Origin: Muribaculaceae bacterium
GTDB taxonomy: Bacteria > Bacteroidota > Bacteroidia > Bacteroidales > Muribaculaceae
DNA length: 49,349 nucleotides
Reading direction: 5' to 3'
NCBI GenBank assembly: GCA_017424575.1
Contig: JAFOYQ010000004.1
Location: 1-49,349, forward strand
In this document: positions 1 through 8,211 of the stretch, one piece after another
Layout: every line of letters starts with the position of its first letter
How positions within the stretch are numbered: position 1 is the first letter of the stretch
Translations under genes and position numbers: made by a program
Notes under the pieces: model-generated
Seen by the model: only the letters and a program-made list of their open reading frames with translations
What the model was told of the DNA's origin: nothing
Databases searched by the model: none

Positions 1-843
1 TGAAAGGTTTACAACACATGGTTGATTATTTTTTTCTGCATAATTAATTACTTTCTCAATACCCATGAGAATATTATTATCATATGCATCATTTCCTAAA
101 CCAACCATTACTATATCTGATTCACTTGCTACACCATAATAATTAACAGTATCTGCCAAGTTTTTATAGCTACCGCTCATAATACCAGCCACGTGAGTAC
201 CATGCGACATTGTAGATAAATCAGTTGTAAATTGGCTCAATTTATAATCTGTATCATAAGCTGTTGTTAGACCATTTTGACCGGTAATGGTCCACGCTTC
301 TTTTACACGTGATGAACCATCTGAGTTCTTAAAATTAGGGTGATTCACTGTAATACCAGCATCTACAAGACCTGTAACCACACCCGCACCTTTATATGGT
401 TGTGACAATTGACCCAATGGACGATGAACTGTATTTACTCCAGTTTTTGTACGAGCTTGATCCATTTTTACGCTCGATTTGCGAGGGATAGAAAGAGTTT
501 TAATTGATTTTAGATTTGAGAACTCTATAACCTTATCATAATCAACCTCAACAAGAGCAAGATTATCTATTTGAGATCTCACTACAGCACCTGTTGCTTC
601 TAATTCTGCTATATCAGCATTCTTTTCCAAATCAACAAGCACCACAATTCGCTCTGGATTTGTTCCAAATGGTTGAATTGAAGGGGTATTTTCCTTATCT
701 GTTTTCAATAAAGCATCTTCACCCAATTTTTCAATAAATGACTGTTGTTTAAGCAAACCTTGACCCACTAAATCAATTTTGCTTTGAGCAAATGAAAGAA
801 GTGTTGCTCCAGCCAAAAACAAACTTAAGTAGATTTTTTTCAT
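1..843 (-). CDS. S8 (subtilisin-like) serine peptidase, N-terminal part only
   Basis: The reading frame starts at an ATG at 843 and stays open for 281 codons to the window edge, so the C-terminal part is missing. The N-terminus is a Sec-type signal peptide (MKKIYLSLFLAGATLLSFA), which predicts export. A propeptide-like region follows, then two catalytic motifs of the subtilase family: the Asp motif GLVDAGITVNHPNF and the His motif SHGTHVAGIMSGS. The Ser motif would lie beyond the edge. In Bacteroidales such proteins are secreted proteases, often carrying a type IX sorting domain at the C-terminus; whether this one does cannot be seen here. A -7 box lies 33 bp upstream. Confidence 0.9.
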   Translation of the reverse strand, partial: MKKIYLSLFLAGATLLSFAQSKIDLVGQGLLKQQSFIEKLGEDALLKTDKENTPSIQPFGTNPERIVVLVDLEKNADIAELEATGAVVRSQIDNLALVEVDYDKVIEFSNLKSIKTLSIPRKSSVKMDQARTKTGVNTVHRPLGQLSQPYKGAGVVTGLVDAGITVNHPNFKNSDGSSRVKEAWTITGQNGLTTAYDTDYKLSQFTTDLSTMSHGTHVAGIMSGSYKNLADTVNYYGVASESDIVMVGLGNDAYDNNILMGIEKVINYAEKNNQPCVVNLS

Positions 844-875
844 ATTTATGTTAGTTTAATTATTTTTCTAAACTG

Positions 876-883
876 CAAAAGTA
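876..883 (-). promoter_or_regulatory. Bacteroidetes -7 box for the S8 peptidase gene
   Basis: On the minus strand this reads TACTTTTG, a full match to the Bacteroidetes TAnnTTTG -7 consensus, about 32 nt before the ATG. No clear TTG -33 box is seen at the usual spacing. The 183-bp divergent region 844-1026 otherwise holds only AT-rich sequence and the probable promoter of the MerR gene. Confidence 0.55.
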
Positions 884-1056
884 ATTATAATTTATAAAAT
901 ACACATCATATAGTTAGTTAATTTTAAAATATTCATTCATTTAATTGTCAATTCTAAACTTTTTACAAAATTTTTGACTATAAAACCAACATAAAGTTTG
1001 ATAATAAATAAATTATCACGAAATTTGTGACAATCATTTTTTATAATAGCAGTTTG

Positions 1057-1395
1057 ATGAATAACGATTACAATAAAAAATACTATAAAATTAAAGAGGT
1101 CGCTGAAATTCTTGAAATTCCAGCATCAACTTTACGATATTGGGAAAATCAGTTTACTATTATCAAGCCAAAACGAAACAGTTATGGCACTCGTCTATAC
1201 ACACCTTCCGACATCGAAACAATACGCATGGTACATTACCTTGTAAAAGAGAAAGGATTAAAGTTAGACGCTGCTCAGGAACAAATAAAACACAATCATT
1301 CAAATGTATCGCAACGTCACAAGACAATTGAACGTCTTAAAAGTGTCAGAGCCGAACTTAAAGCAATGATTGATGCCTTACATTCTTTGAGATAA
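1057..1395 (+). CDS. MerR family transcriptional regulator
   Basis: A 112-residue protein whose first 75 residues form a MerR-type winged helix-turn-helix: KIKEVAEILEIPASTLRYWE is the HTH and its first wing, followed by YTPSDIETIRMV. The C-terminal 35 residues are a short charged helix (dimerisation) with no Cys or drug-binding domain, so the effector is unknown. The family usually activates promoters with overlong spacers. An upstream in-frame GTG at 1027 exists, but the ATG at 1057 gives the usual short N-terminus (MNNDYNKKYYKIKEVA) and is preferred. It is divergent from the S8 peptidase and convergent with the MFS gene, with a shared terminator. This small MerR type is common in Bacteroidales. 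Confidence 0.85.
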   Translation: MNNDYNKKYYKIKEVAEILEIPASTLRYWENQFTIIKPKRNSYGTRLYTPSDIETIRMVHYLVKEKGLKLDAAQEQIKHNHSNVSQRHKTIERLKSVRAELKAMIDALHSLR

Positions 1396-1428
1396 ATTCT
1401 AATCCAATTCAAATATTTCTAAAATAAA

Positions 1429-1463
1429 ATATGGCACCCATCTACATGAGTGCCATATTTTTA
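1429..1463. terminator. Bidirectional intrinsic terminator between merR and MFS genes
   Basis: Long inverted repeat: ATATGGCAC at 1429-1437 pairs with GTGCCATAT ending at 1458, with CAT/ATG inner pairing after one mismatch. It is followed by TTTTTATT on the plus strand and by ATTTTATTTT on the minus strand. It can end both convergent transcripts. Confidence 0.8.
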
Positions 1464-1482
1464 TTGAATCAGAAGCATCTAT

Positions 1483-3135
1483 TTATTTAATATTAGGTTC
1501 TTCGAGTCCTATCTTTTTAACTTTATCTACATATTTCAAGATTAACCCAATTAACAATGCCGCAACGCCCAACAATGCAAGCATAATGAGAGGAGCAGTA
1601 TAATCATACATTGTTGCAGCATTTTCGGGTGAAATTGTACCATTAGCCAATCCTTCCGTAATAGCAGGATTAGTTTTGTCAAGAACTTTACCAATCAACA
1701 ATGGGAACAACCACAAACCAATGTTTTGAATCCAGAAAATCAAAGCATAAGCACTACCTATAATCTTTTGGTCAACCAACTTAGGCACACTTGGCCACAA
1801 CGATGCTGGGACCAATGAGAAACTTGCGCCTAACACCAAGATTGTTACATAAGCAATGATAAATCCACCAATAGGGCTACCCTTATATAAAGGCAATACA
1901 AACGCAAATGTCAAGTGACATGCAATAAGCAATATTGCTCCTAATATTAACATTGTTGCAGCCTTACCTTTGTGGTCAACATAATTCCCTAAAATAGGAG
2001 TAATACCAACTGCCAATAATGGGAATACCGCAAAAACAGTTTCTGCGCTTTGTCGCATATATCCCATATAGCAGAATAAAACTAATGCAACTATGGCGAG
2101 TCCCAACATTGAACCCTTCAAAGCTTTATTTTTTGCAAAATTACTTATAAACGCACCAGCAGCGACAACCAACATAATTACATATTGAACGATTGTAACT
2201 TCGTTAGATGCCCAAAATGAATCGGCAGGAACTTCTGTAAACGACAAATTACATTGAAGCATGTTTACTGCATACTTTTGAAATGGGAAAATTGCTGAAT
2301 AGTATAACACACAAAGCATTGCTACTAACCAGAAACCACTACTTTTCAAAATTGCGCCAATATCACTTACCTTAAACGGTTCTTTTTCTTCTTCCTCTCC
2401 CGATTGTGCATCTAACTTTTTATCCATAAAGAAATACACAATAAACATTATTAAGGCAATCATTAGAAGTACTACCCCAAATGCCACCGAGCGAGACACA
2501 TCAATATTACCTCCTAAACGAGCAAAGAATGGAGAGAATATCATGCATGTAGCAACGCCCAATCGAGCAAGTGCCATTTCTGAACCCATAGCAAGCGCCA
2601 TTTCTCTACCCTTGAACCATTTTACAATACCACGGCTCACTGTAATACCAGCCATTTCTACCCCACAACCAAATATCATAAAACCGATTGCAGCAAATTT
2701 AGCTGAAGCAGGCATACCTTCATAAAATGGTGAGATTCCCAATTCATCAAAGCCAGGTATATAATTTAAGTTATTATTAAACCACGATTCAATACTGGTA
2801 CCAATAAACATATCGGTAACCGCATACCAATTTATTGCAGCACCAATTAACATCACTATCCCCGACAATAACGCCGTGAATCTTACACCCATTTTATCGA
2901 GAATTATCCCCGCAAAAATCAAGAAGAATACAAAAACATTTAAGAATGTTTCAGAACCTTGCATTGTCCCAAATGCAGTTGAATCCCATCCACGAGTTGA
3001 CTGCATTAAGTCTTTAATTGGCGACAAAATATCCATAAAGACGTAGCTAAAAAACATAGCCATAGCCAATAGCAACAAAGCCGTCCATCGAACCCAAGCT
3101 TTATCACTCAATAATTGTTGTTTTTTTACTGTCAT
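1483..3135 (-). CDS. Major facilitator superfamily (MFS) transporter
   Basis: A 550-residue inner-membrane carrier with at least twelve hydrophobic segments and an acidic cytoplasmic loop near residues 243-252 (SGEEEEKEPF) that separates the two six-helix halves. The C-terminal half has an MFS-like GNYVDHKGKA loop. The layout resembles the MFSD1/nitrate-oxalate-like MFS branch that is frequent in Bacteroidales. The substrate cannot be read from sequence; a small organic anion or peptide is possible by family analogy only. It stands alone: convergent with merR (shared terminator) and divergent from the AI-2E-family gene. A TAACTTTG -7 box lies 36 nt upstream of the ATG. Confidence 0.85.
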   Translation of the reverse strand: MTVKKQQLLSDKAWVRWTALLLLAMAMFFSYVFMDILSPIKDLMQSTRGWDSTAFGTMQGSETFLNVFVFFLIFAGIILDKMGVRFTALLSGIVMLIGAAINWYAVTDMFIGTSIESWFNNNLNYIPGFDELGISPFYEGMPASAKFAAIGFMIFGCGVEMAGITVSRGIVKWFKGREMALAMGSEMALARLGVATCMIFSPFFARLGGNIDVSRSVAFGVVLLMIALIMFIVYFFMDKKLDAQSGEEEEKEPFKVSDIGAILKSSGFWLVAMLCVLYYSAIFPFQKYAVNMLQCNLSFTEVPADSFWASNEVTIVQYVIMLVVAAGAFISNFAKNKALKGSMLGLAIVALVLFCYMGYMRQSAETVFAVFPLLAVGITPILGNYVDHKGKAATMLILGAILLIACHLTFAFVLPLYKGSPIGGFIIAYVTILVLGASFSLVPASLWPSVPKLVDQKIIGSAYALIFWIQNIGLWLFPLLIGKVLDKTNPAITEGLANGTISPENAATMYDYTAPLIMLALLGVAALLIGLILKYVDKVKKIGLEEPNIK

Positions 3136-3171
3136 TTTATTTTATGATTGATTTATATTTATTTTTCACTA

Positions 3172-3179
3172 CAAAGTTA
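3172..3179 (-). promoter_or_regulatory. Bacteroidetes -7 box for the MFS gene
   Basis: The minus strand reads TAACTTTG, a full TAnnTTTG match, about 36 nt before the ATG at 3135. The -33 region is not a clear match. Confidence 0.55.
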
Positions 3180-3261
3180 ATCAAAACCATCGTTGAATAA
3201 AAATTAAATTACTATATTCGCAAAATGAATTAATATTTTAGCTCTAATACATATTATAATT

Positions 3262-4398
3262 ATGCCTAACAGCAACAAACCATATACATTTGATCGCGTA
3301 ATTCGCATTATTTTTGCTGTAATACTTATTGGTATTGCGATTTATCTCATAAATTATTTGTCGAGCGTAATTCTTCCATTCTGTATTGCGTGTTTAATTG
3401 CTTACATTTTAGAACCTATTGTACAATACAACCGAAAGATATTTCGTATAAAAGGGCGATTTCCTGCTATTGCTCTTACTCTCATTGAAACAGCAAGCGT
3501 TTTTACATTATTAGGATATATATTCATTCCACGCATTATCGAAGAATCGCAACAGATGGCAATGATGTTTAAGCAATATGCCACAGCAAAAGCTAATATT
3601 CAATACCTTCCCGAGGAAGTTCATACATATTTGCGCGAACTCATTGACTTCGACAAACTATCATCACTAATAAATCAACAAAACATTGAAAGCATCTACA
3701 ATCTTGCTACATCATTCCTTTCAAGTGGAATTGACTTTGTGATGGGAATTATAGGTTGGTTTATTGTTATACTTTATATCATTTTCATAATGCTCGATTA
3801 TGAAAAACTTATGAAGGGATTCAAAAAAATGATTCCTTCACAATATCGTCGCACCGTTCTAAGCATTGGTCATGATGTGAAAACAAGTATGAACTTATAT
3901 TTTAGAGGGCAATCACTCGTTGCATTATCGGTTGGCATATTATTTAGTATTGGATTTCTAATCATTGGACTCCCTATGGCAGTTGTATTAGGAATGTTCA
4001 TAGGATTGCTCAATATGGTGCCATATCTACAACTTGTTTCATTCCCTCCAGCCACATTGCTCTGTTTGGTTTATTCGGTTGATACAGGATGTGACTTCTG
4101 GATTGTTTGGGCAGAATGTATGGCCGTGTACTGCATTGTACAAGTGATTCAAGACGGCTTTATCGTACCAAAAATTATGGGCAAAACAATGGGACTAAAT
4201 CCCGCTATTATCTTGCTTTCATTATCAATTTGGGGCGCGTTACTTGGTTTTGTAGGGCTCATCATCGCTCTCCCACTAACCACTCTATTGCTTTCTTATT
4301 ACAATCGATATATTCTTGGCAACAACGATAACAGTAAAGTAAAAGCATCTACTGAAAATTCCAACCAAGACTCATCTATAATTGAGAATAAATTTTGA
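3262..4398 (+). CDS. AI-2E family transporter (PerM/TqsA-like membrane protein)
   Basis: A 378-residue polytopic inner-membrane protein. Two N-terminal helices (about residues 13-48), a long soluble stretch (about 85-145), then a block of five to six helices rich in Gly (IGWFIVILYIIFIMLDYEKL, GLPMAVVLGMFIGLLNMVPY, GFVGLIIALPLTTLLLSYY) match the AI-2E transporter family (PF01594). Known members export autoinducer-2 or act as Na+/H+ antiporters, so the substrate stays open. The C-terminal 25 residues are a polar tail. It ends 3 bp from the stop of the convergent DUF2007 gene with no hairpin between, so the two transcripts probably overlap at their 3' ends. Confidence 0.88.
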   Translation: MPNSNKPYTFDRVIRIIFAVILIGIAIYLINYLSSVILPFCIACLIAYILEPIVQYNRKIFRIKGRFPAIALTLIETASVFTLLGYIFIPRIIEESQQMAMMFKQYATAKANIQYLPEEVHTYLRELIDFDKLSSLINQQNIESIYNLATSFLSSGIDFVMGIIGWFIVILYIIFIMLDYEKLMKGFKKMIPSQYRRTVLSIGHDVKTSMNLYFRGQSLVALSVGILFSIGFLIIGLPMAVVLGMFIGLLNMVPYLQLVSFPPATLLCLVYSVDTGCDFWIVWAECMAVYCIVQVIQDGFIVPKIMGKTMGLNPAIILLSLSIWGALLGFVGLIIALPLTTLLLSYYNRYILGNNDNSKVKASTENSNQDSSIIENKF

Positions 4399-4401
4399 CT
4401 T

Positions 4402-4638
4402 TTACGAGTCGTGTTCTTCCGACTCTTCTAATATCATATTTGCTTGTGCTACATCTTCTTGTCGCACAAGCAATTTTATATAGCCTATTGAATTCAACGT
4501 CAAAGTATATACACTCGACATTATCTCATTATTAATAATGCTCATTATACCATTATTTTCAAGCACACCTTTGGCTATATGCGCTTCATAGTCATTGGCA
4601 TATTCACGAATAACGACAAGTTTTGTTCCGTTTCCCAT
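4402..4638 (-). CDS. DUF2007 family protein (putative signal-transducing protein)
   Basis: A 78-residue protein. The pattern of an N-terminal strand, a helix with DYEAHIAKGVLENNGI, then IKLLVRQEDVAQANMIL is that of the DUF2007 domain, a small ferredoxin-like fold of unknown role, sometimes linked to the PII-like group. A TTG nine bases upstream (4647) is in frame, but the ATG at 4638 is the better start. It follows mltG by 12 bp and is probably translated from the same mRNA. No catalytic residue or membrane segment is visible. Function unknown. Confidence 0.75.
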   Translation of the reverse strand: MGNGTKLVVIREYANDYEAHIAKGVLENNGIMSIINNEIMSSVYTLTLNSIGYIKLLVRQEDVAQANMILEESEEHDS

Positions 4639-4650
4639 GGTATTCAATAA

Positions 4651-5715
4651 TTATTTTATATTTCGTTTATTTAATTCGGCTTGATAACGACGAGCATTAG
4701 CCAAATGTGTATCATAATCTTCAGCAAAATTATGATAACCCGAAAAATCCTCCTTAGCACACATATACAAATAATTGTGTTTAGGAGCATCTAGCACACC
4801 TTCTAAAGTGCTTTTTGACACCACTCGAATAGGTCCAGGGGGCAACCCCTTATGTTTATATGTGTTATAAGGAGATTCGACCTTCAAATGTTCAAGCGTA
4901 ATGCGACGTAATGAAAAATCACCTAAGCCAAACTTAATCGTAGGATCAGCCTGTAATTTCATTCCTATTTTAAGCCGATTTAGGTAAAGTCTTGCCACTT
5001 TGGGACGTTCATCAGCTTTATTTGTTTCCTCTTCAACTATAGATGCCACGGTTGACACTTGCACTGGAGTGAGTCCCATCTCAGCCGCTTTTGCCACTCG
5101 TTCTTCAGTCCAAAACTTTTTATAATAATCTAACAAACGCATTACCACCTTTTGAGGCGACGCATTCCAATAAAACTCATACGTATCAGGGAAAAAAGCA
5201 GATGGAAATTCTTCTTTTTTTAATCCTTCAGCCAATAAAACATCATCGCAAGCTTTAAGAAAATCTTCTTTGTCAAACATCATGTTGCGAGATATTTTCT
5301 CTGCTAATAGGTCCATTGTCCTCACGTTATTAAACACCACTCTCACTGGTGTTTGATGATTGTTTTTTATAGCCTTTCCAAGAGAAAATGCTGATATTCC
5401 AGGCTCAACTTTATATGCACCTTGGCTTGTCTCCACATTACCTCCCATTATGTACCACATTTGATATACTCGCAAACCATAATCAGAGCCCAAATTACTA
5501 ATCAGAGAATCTTTTAATGCAGCTTCAGTAGGTGTTGGAATTTTAATCCAACAGGTCTCTCCTTCATATTTTTTAAGGCTATAAGATAATCCACATGCAA
5601 CTGCGATTAGAAGCAACACAACAACCCCTATCGCAATAATTAACATTTTACGATTTGACTTAGATTTTGTTTTAGACTTGGTCTTTAATTTCATTTGTTT
5701 CTTTCTTGTTTTCAT
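4651..5715 (-). CDS. mltG: Endolytic murein transglycosylase MltG
   Basis: A 354-residue protein of the MltG/YceG family, which cleaves nascent glycan strands at the inner membrane and limits their length. A very basic N-terminus (KTRKKQMKLKTKSKTKSK) precedes one membrane anchor (about residues 26-46, MLIIAIGVVVLLLIAVACGL). The catalytic region includes STVASIVEEETNKADE, where the conserved Glu of the family lies (around residue 222), and LQADPTIKFGLGD and SPYNTYKHKGLPPGPI, both diagnostic. The ATG at 5715 is chosen over the upstream alternative at 5733, because a TATATTTG -7 box at 5721-5728 would place the transcript start at about the ATG itself. The mRNA may therefore be leaderless. Confidence 0.93.
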   Translation of the reverse strand: MKTRKKQMKLKTKSKTKSKSNRKMLIIAIGVVVLLLIAVACGLSYSLKKYEGETCWIKIPTPTEAALKDSLISNLGSDYGLRVYQMWYIMGGNVETSQGAYKVEPGISAFSLGKAIKNNHQTPVRVVFNNVRTMDLLAEKISRNMMFDKEDFLKACDDVLLAEGLKKEEFPSAFFPDTYEFYWNASPQKVVMRLLDYYKKFWTEERVAKAAEMGLTPVQVSTVASIVEEETNKADERPKVARLYLNRLKIGMKLQADPTIKFGLGDFSLRRITLEHLKVESPYNTYKHKGLPPGPIRVVSKSTLEGVLDAPKHNYLYMCAKEDFSGYHNFAEDYDTHLANARRYQAELNKRNIK

Positions 5716-5720
5716 ACCTA

Positions 5721-5728
5721 CAAATATA
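5721..5728 (-). promoter_or_regulatory. -7 box of mltG, 5 nt before the ATG
   Basis: The minus strand reads TATATTTG followed by TAGGT and then ATG. With the usual 4-7 nt from the -7 box to the transcription start in Bacteroidetes, the start would fall on the initiation codon. No TTG -33 box stands at 19-21 bp, only a T-rich stretch. Confidence 0.5.
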
Positions 5729-5819
5729 AGCACTTATCTTGTAAATAAAAAATAAAAAAGATAATCCGCTCATATACACTACATTACAACCCATCCTAAA
5801 AATTTCCTCATAAAAATGC

Positions 5820-5849
5820 TTGCAGATTAAAATATTTTATCTAACTTTG
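5820..5849 (+). promoter_or_regulatory. Promoter of tRNA-Ser (TTG / 19 bp / TAACTTTG)
   Basis: A TTG at 5820-5822 and a perfect TAACTTTG -7 box at 5842-5849 are separated by 19 bp, the textbook Bacteroidetes primary-sigma spacing. The tRNA starts 30 bp after the -7 box. It is arranged back to back with the mltG promoter. Confidence 0.75.
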
Positions 5850-5878
5850 CACTGCAAAATCAGACAAGCAACCTCTAT

Positions 5879-5968
5879 GGAGAGGTGGGTGAGTGGCTGA
5901 AACCAACAGTTTGCTAAACTGTCGTAGGAGTAATCCTACCACGAGTTCGAATCTCGTCCTCTCCGCCA
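5879..5968 (+). tRNA. tRNA-Ser, anticodon GCT
   Basis: A 90-nt type II tRNA. Acceptor GGAGAGG (5879-5885) pairs with CCTCTCC (5958-5964), then discriminator G and an encoded CCA end. The anticodon arm is ACAGT-TTGCTAA-ACTGT with anticodon GCT, reading AGC/AGU serine codons. The long variable arm GTAGGAGTAATCCTAC is typical of serine tRNAs, and the T arm is ACGAG-TTCGAAT-CTCGT. Own promoter upstream and a hairpin terminator 12 bp downstream. Confidence 0.97.
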
Positions 5969-5980
5969 AAAGTCAGATAA

Positions 5981-6013
5981 AATCCTGTAAGTTAATTGCT
6001 TACGGGATTTTTC
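5981..6013 (+). terminator. Intrinsic terminator of tRNA-Ser
   Basis: An 11-bp stem, AATCCTGTAAG (5981-5991) with CTTACGGGATT (5999-6009) including one G-U pair, a 7-nt loop and a following T tract. Confidence 0.8.
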
Positions 6014-6270
6014 AATTTATAGGTCGGACAAAACTCGGACAATTAAAATTGAAAATTTTTGAACCCTTTGCATTCTTTACAGCCAAAAATTTTTAACTAT
6101 CCAATGATACCCCCTCCGTCCCCCCAAATTTTCCAAATTCTAACACCTAAAACACCATAAATTCACCAATTTGACCATAATTTATCCAAATTATCAAATA
6201 CAACGAGAATCATTGACCTTTCAGTGGTATTATTAAATAAGACAAAATATTAAATAATAATTCAAAAGAT
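6014..6270. other. Gene-free region downstream of tRNA-Ser
   Basis: No credible gene. The region is AT-rich with low-complexity C/T and A tracts (around 6110-6170). The only structure seen is a direct repeat TCGGACAA-aac-TCGGACAA at 6024-6042. Its place just behind a tRNA 3' end makes a decayed integration site conceivable, but no integrase remnant is visible. Confidence 0.5.
6024..6042 (+). repeat. Direct repeat TCGGACAA x2, 11-bp period
   Basis: Two identical 8-mers at 6024-6031 and 6035-6042, separated by AAC, so they sit one helical turn apart. This is the geometry of a tandem protein-binding site. It lies 56 bp behind the tRNA-Ser 3' end. Confidence 0.6.
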
Positions 6271-6299
6271 AAGGGGAAGCGCCATCGGCACCTCCCCTT
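6271..6299 (-). terminator. Terminator of the DUF2582 gene
   Basis: AAGGGGA-G-GTGCC / GGCGC-T-TCCCCTT hairpin on the minus strand, 23 bp after the stop codon of the gene ending at 6323, followed by a moderately T-rich sequence. Confidence 0.7.
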
Positions 6300-6322
6300 C
6301 CTATAAAGAATAACCAAAATTC

Positions 6323-6532
6323 TTACTTTACAAGCGAAAGATAAAGTTCTTTTTCTTCTGCGTTTTCTACAATGTTAAGTTTGCCTTCACGAGCCAACCA
6401 ACCGATTGCAGCATAAAGTTCTTTTTCTTTCAATTTAGTAGCTTTCTTTACTTGTTTAAAACCTAAAGATTCTACTTCATTAAGGGCATTCCAAACGAGA
6501 CCAGCCCAAGTACCAATTGTTTCTGTGTTCAT
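6323..6532 (-). CDS. DUF2582 winged helix-turn-helix protein
   Basis: A 69-residue protein matching the DUF2582 family (PF10771), a small winged-helix fold found mainly in Bacteroidetes. TIGTWAGLVWNALNEVESLG forms helix 1, FKQVKKATKLKEKELYAAIG the HTH, and WLAREGKLNIVE with ELYLSLV the wing. It is small, monocistronic and has its own strong terminator. By fold it may bind DNA, but no member has an assigned regulon that I know of. A CATCTTTG sequence at 6576-6583 (minus strand) is one base off a -7 box and gives a leader of about 40 nt. Confidence 0.85.
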   Translation of the reverse strand: MNTETIGTWAGLVWNALNEVESLGFKQVKKATKLKEKELYAAIGWLAREGKLNIVENAEEKELYLSLVK

Positions 6533-6677
6533 TTTCTTAAACCTAAAATATTAATATACAAATCTTTTTCGGGTGCAAAGATGCAAATAAACTATCATAA
6601 TTACAACAATTTTGCATATAATCTTATCATTTACACACAAATAGCGCATAAATAGTAGTCTTTTGCTCATTTGTCAC

Positions 6678-6685
6678 TATCTTTG
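6678..6685 (+). promoter_or_regulatory. -7 box for yjbQ
   Basis: TATCTTTG, a full TAnnTTTG match, 16 nt before the ATG at 6702. It shows that the more upstream in-frame ATG at 6663 would not be transcribed. Confidence 0.6.
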
Positions 6686-6701
6686 CAAAAAATATGTTTC
6701 A

Positions 6702-7115
6702 ATGTTTATACAAGAAGAATTACAACTTTCACCTCGCCGTCGTGGCGCTCACCTCATCACTCATGAGATAGAAAAATTACTCCCACCATTACCCAAAGTG
6801 GGATTATTACACCTATTTATCAAACACACATCAGCGGCATTAAGCATTAATGAAAATGCCGACCCAGATGTGCAGACCGACCTTGCTGCAATACTCGACC
6901 GTCTCGTCAAAGAACGCGAGCCTTACTATCTTCACACCTACGAGGGTGCAGATGATATGCCTGCACACGCTAAAAGCACTCTTGTTGGAGCATCTATCAC
7001 CATTCCCATTAGCAATCACAGGTTAAATATGGGCACATGGCAAGGAGTTTACCTTTTAGAATTTAGAAACAATGGTGGCCCGCGCAAAATTGTAGCAACA
7101 ATATTAGGTGAATAA
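6702..7115 (+). CDS. YjbQ / UPF0047 family protein (secondary thiamine-phosphate synthase)
   Basis: A 137-residue single-domain protein of the YjbQ family (PF01894). The signature HTSAALSINENADPDVQTDL, the His-containing AKSTLVGASITIPI block and GTWQGVYLLEFR are all present. The E. coli member can complement thiamine-phosphate synthase loss weakly, and the true role remains unclear. The start at 6702 is chosen because the -7 box at 6678-6685 excludes the ATG at 6663. The rsgA gene follows after 45 bp, and the pair may be co-transcribed. Confidence 0.9.
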   Translation: MFIQEELQLSPRRRGAHLITHEIEKLLPPLPKVGLLHLFIKHTSAALSINENADPDVQTDLAAILDRLVKEREPYYLHTYEGADDMPAHAKSTLVGASITIPISNHRLNMGTWQGVYLLEFRNNGGPRKIVATILGE

Positions 7116-7160
7116 CCCCAAAAACTTGTATCTTTACATTCAAAATTCAAAGAACATATA

Positions 7161-8096
7161 ATGCACGGATTAGTAATAAAAAATACAGGCAGTTGGTATG
7201 TCGTGAAAACCGATGACAACAAAGAAATTAACTGTAAAATTAAAGGTAATTTCAGATTAAAGGGGATACGCACAACCAATCCTGTTGCCGTAGGCGACAC
7301 AGTGTCTATTCTTCCCAACAATGATGGTTCTGCTTTTATTACCAAGATTGATGAGCGAAAGAACTATATTATTCGTCGTTCAAGCAATCTATCAAAGGAA
7401 GCTCATATCATCGCTGCCAATGTTGACCAAGCATTATTAATCGTCACACTTGCCCATCCCGTTACATCAACCACATTCGTTGACCGATTTCTTGCAACAG
7501 CCGAAGCTTATCGCATACCTGCTACCATTGTTGTAAACAAAATCGATTTGCTTTGCGATGAGGAAGATAAAGAATATCTTGAAGCATGGTGCTACCTATA
7601 TCGTTCAATCGGCTATAATGTCATTGAGCTATCGGCAGCAACAGGTGAAGGGATTGACAAACTTAAAGAATCGCTTGAGGATAAAATCACACTTCTTTCG
7701 GGAAACTCTGGAGTAGGAAAATCTACGATAATAAACCAAATTATTCCTGGATTAAACCTACGCACTGCCGAGATTTCGTCAACACACGACACTGGTATGC
7801 ACACCACTACATTCTCCGAGATGTTCCCACTTCCACAGGGTGGCTATCTAATTGACACTCCAGGAGTAAAGGGATTTGGCACTATTGACTTCGACCGCCA
7901 CGAAGTGGCACACTTTTTCCCCGAAATTTTTGAGATATCACAAGATTGTCGTTTTGGCAATTGCACCCACACCCATGAACCAGGTTGTGCCGTACTCAGC
8001 GCAGTTGAAGAAGCGCGAATTTCTCAATCGCGCTATAATTCATACTTGAGCATACTTGAGGACTCATCTGACGATAAATATCGCAAAGCATTCTAA
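7161..8096 (+). CDS. rsgA: Ribosome small subunit-dependent GTPase RsgA
   Basis: A 311-residue circularly permuted GTPase that assists late 30S maturation. An N-terminal OB domain (about residues 1-70) is followed by G motifs in permuted order: NKID (G4, near residue 118), then GNSGVGKST (G1, near 180) and DTPGVKGFG (G3, near 232). The C-terminal zinc finger is [14 protein letters not shown] (near 271-284), with the three Cys and His of the family. Full length for the family. A TATCTTTA near-match to a -7 box lies in the 45-bp gap behind yjbQ, so an own promoter is possible. Confidence 0.96.
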   Translation: MHGLVIKNTGSWYVVKTDDNKEINCKIKGNFRLKGIRTTNPVAVGDTVSILPNNDGSAFITKIDERKNYIIRRSSNLSKEAHIIAANVDQALLIVTLAHPVTSTTFVDRFLATAEAYRIPATIVVNKIDLLCDEEDKEYLEAWCYLYRSIGYNVIELSAATGEGIDKLKESLEDKITLLSGNSGVGKSTIINQIIPGLNLRTAEISSTHDTGMHTTTFSEMFPLPQGGYLIDTPGVKGFGTIDFDRHEVAHFFPEIFEISQDCRFGNCTHTHEPGCAVLSAVEEARISQSRYNSYLSILEDSSDDKYRKAF

Positions 8097-8149
8097 ATTA
8101 CTCTATTATAATTTGTATTATTAACATTATCCGCTCATAATCTGCAACA

Positions 8150-8181
8150 TTTGCGTATAAGGGATTTTTGTATTAAATTTG
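8150..8181 (+). promoter_or_regulatory. Promoter of the mannose-6-phosphate isomerase gene
   Basis: TTTG at 8150-8153, a 20-bp spacer and TAAATTTG at 8174-8181. The spacing is ideal for the Bacteroidetes primary sigma factor. It places the transcript start near 8187, so translation must begin at the ATG at 8212 and not at the upstream in-frame ATG at 8179. Confidence 0.75.
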
Positions 8182-8211
8182 CATCTACATTTTGGAATTT
8201 CAAAAAGATTT

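Noticed and set aside
5893..6096. 67-codon open frame on the plus strand
   Set aside because: It overlaps the tRNA-Ser gene and its terminator, has no promoter of its own and no protein-like pattern.
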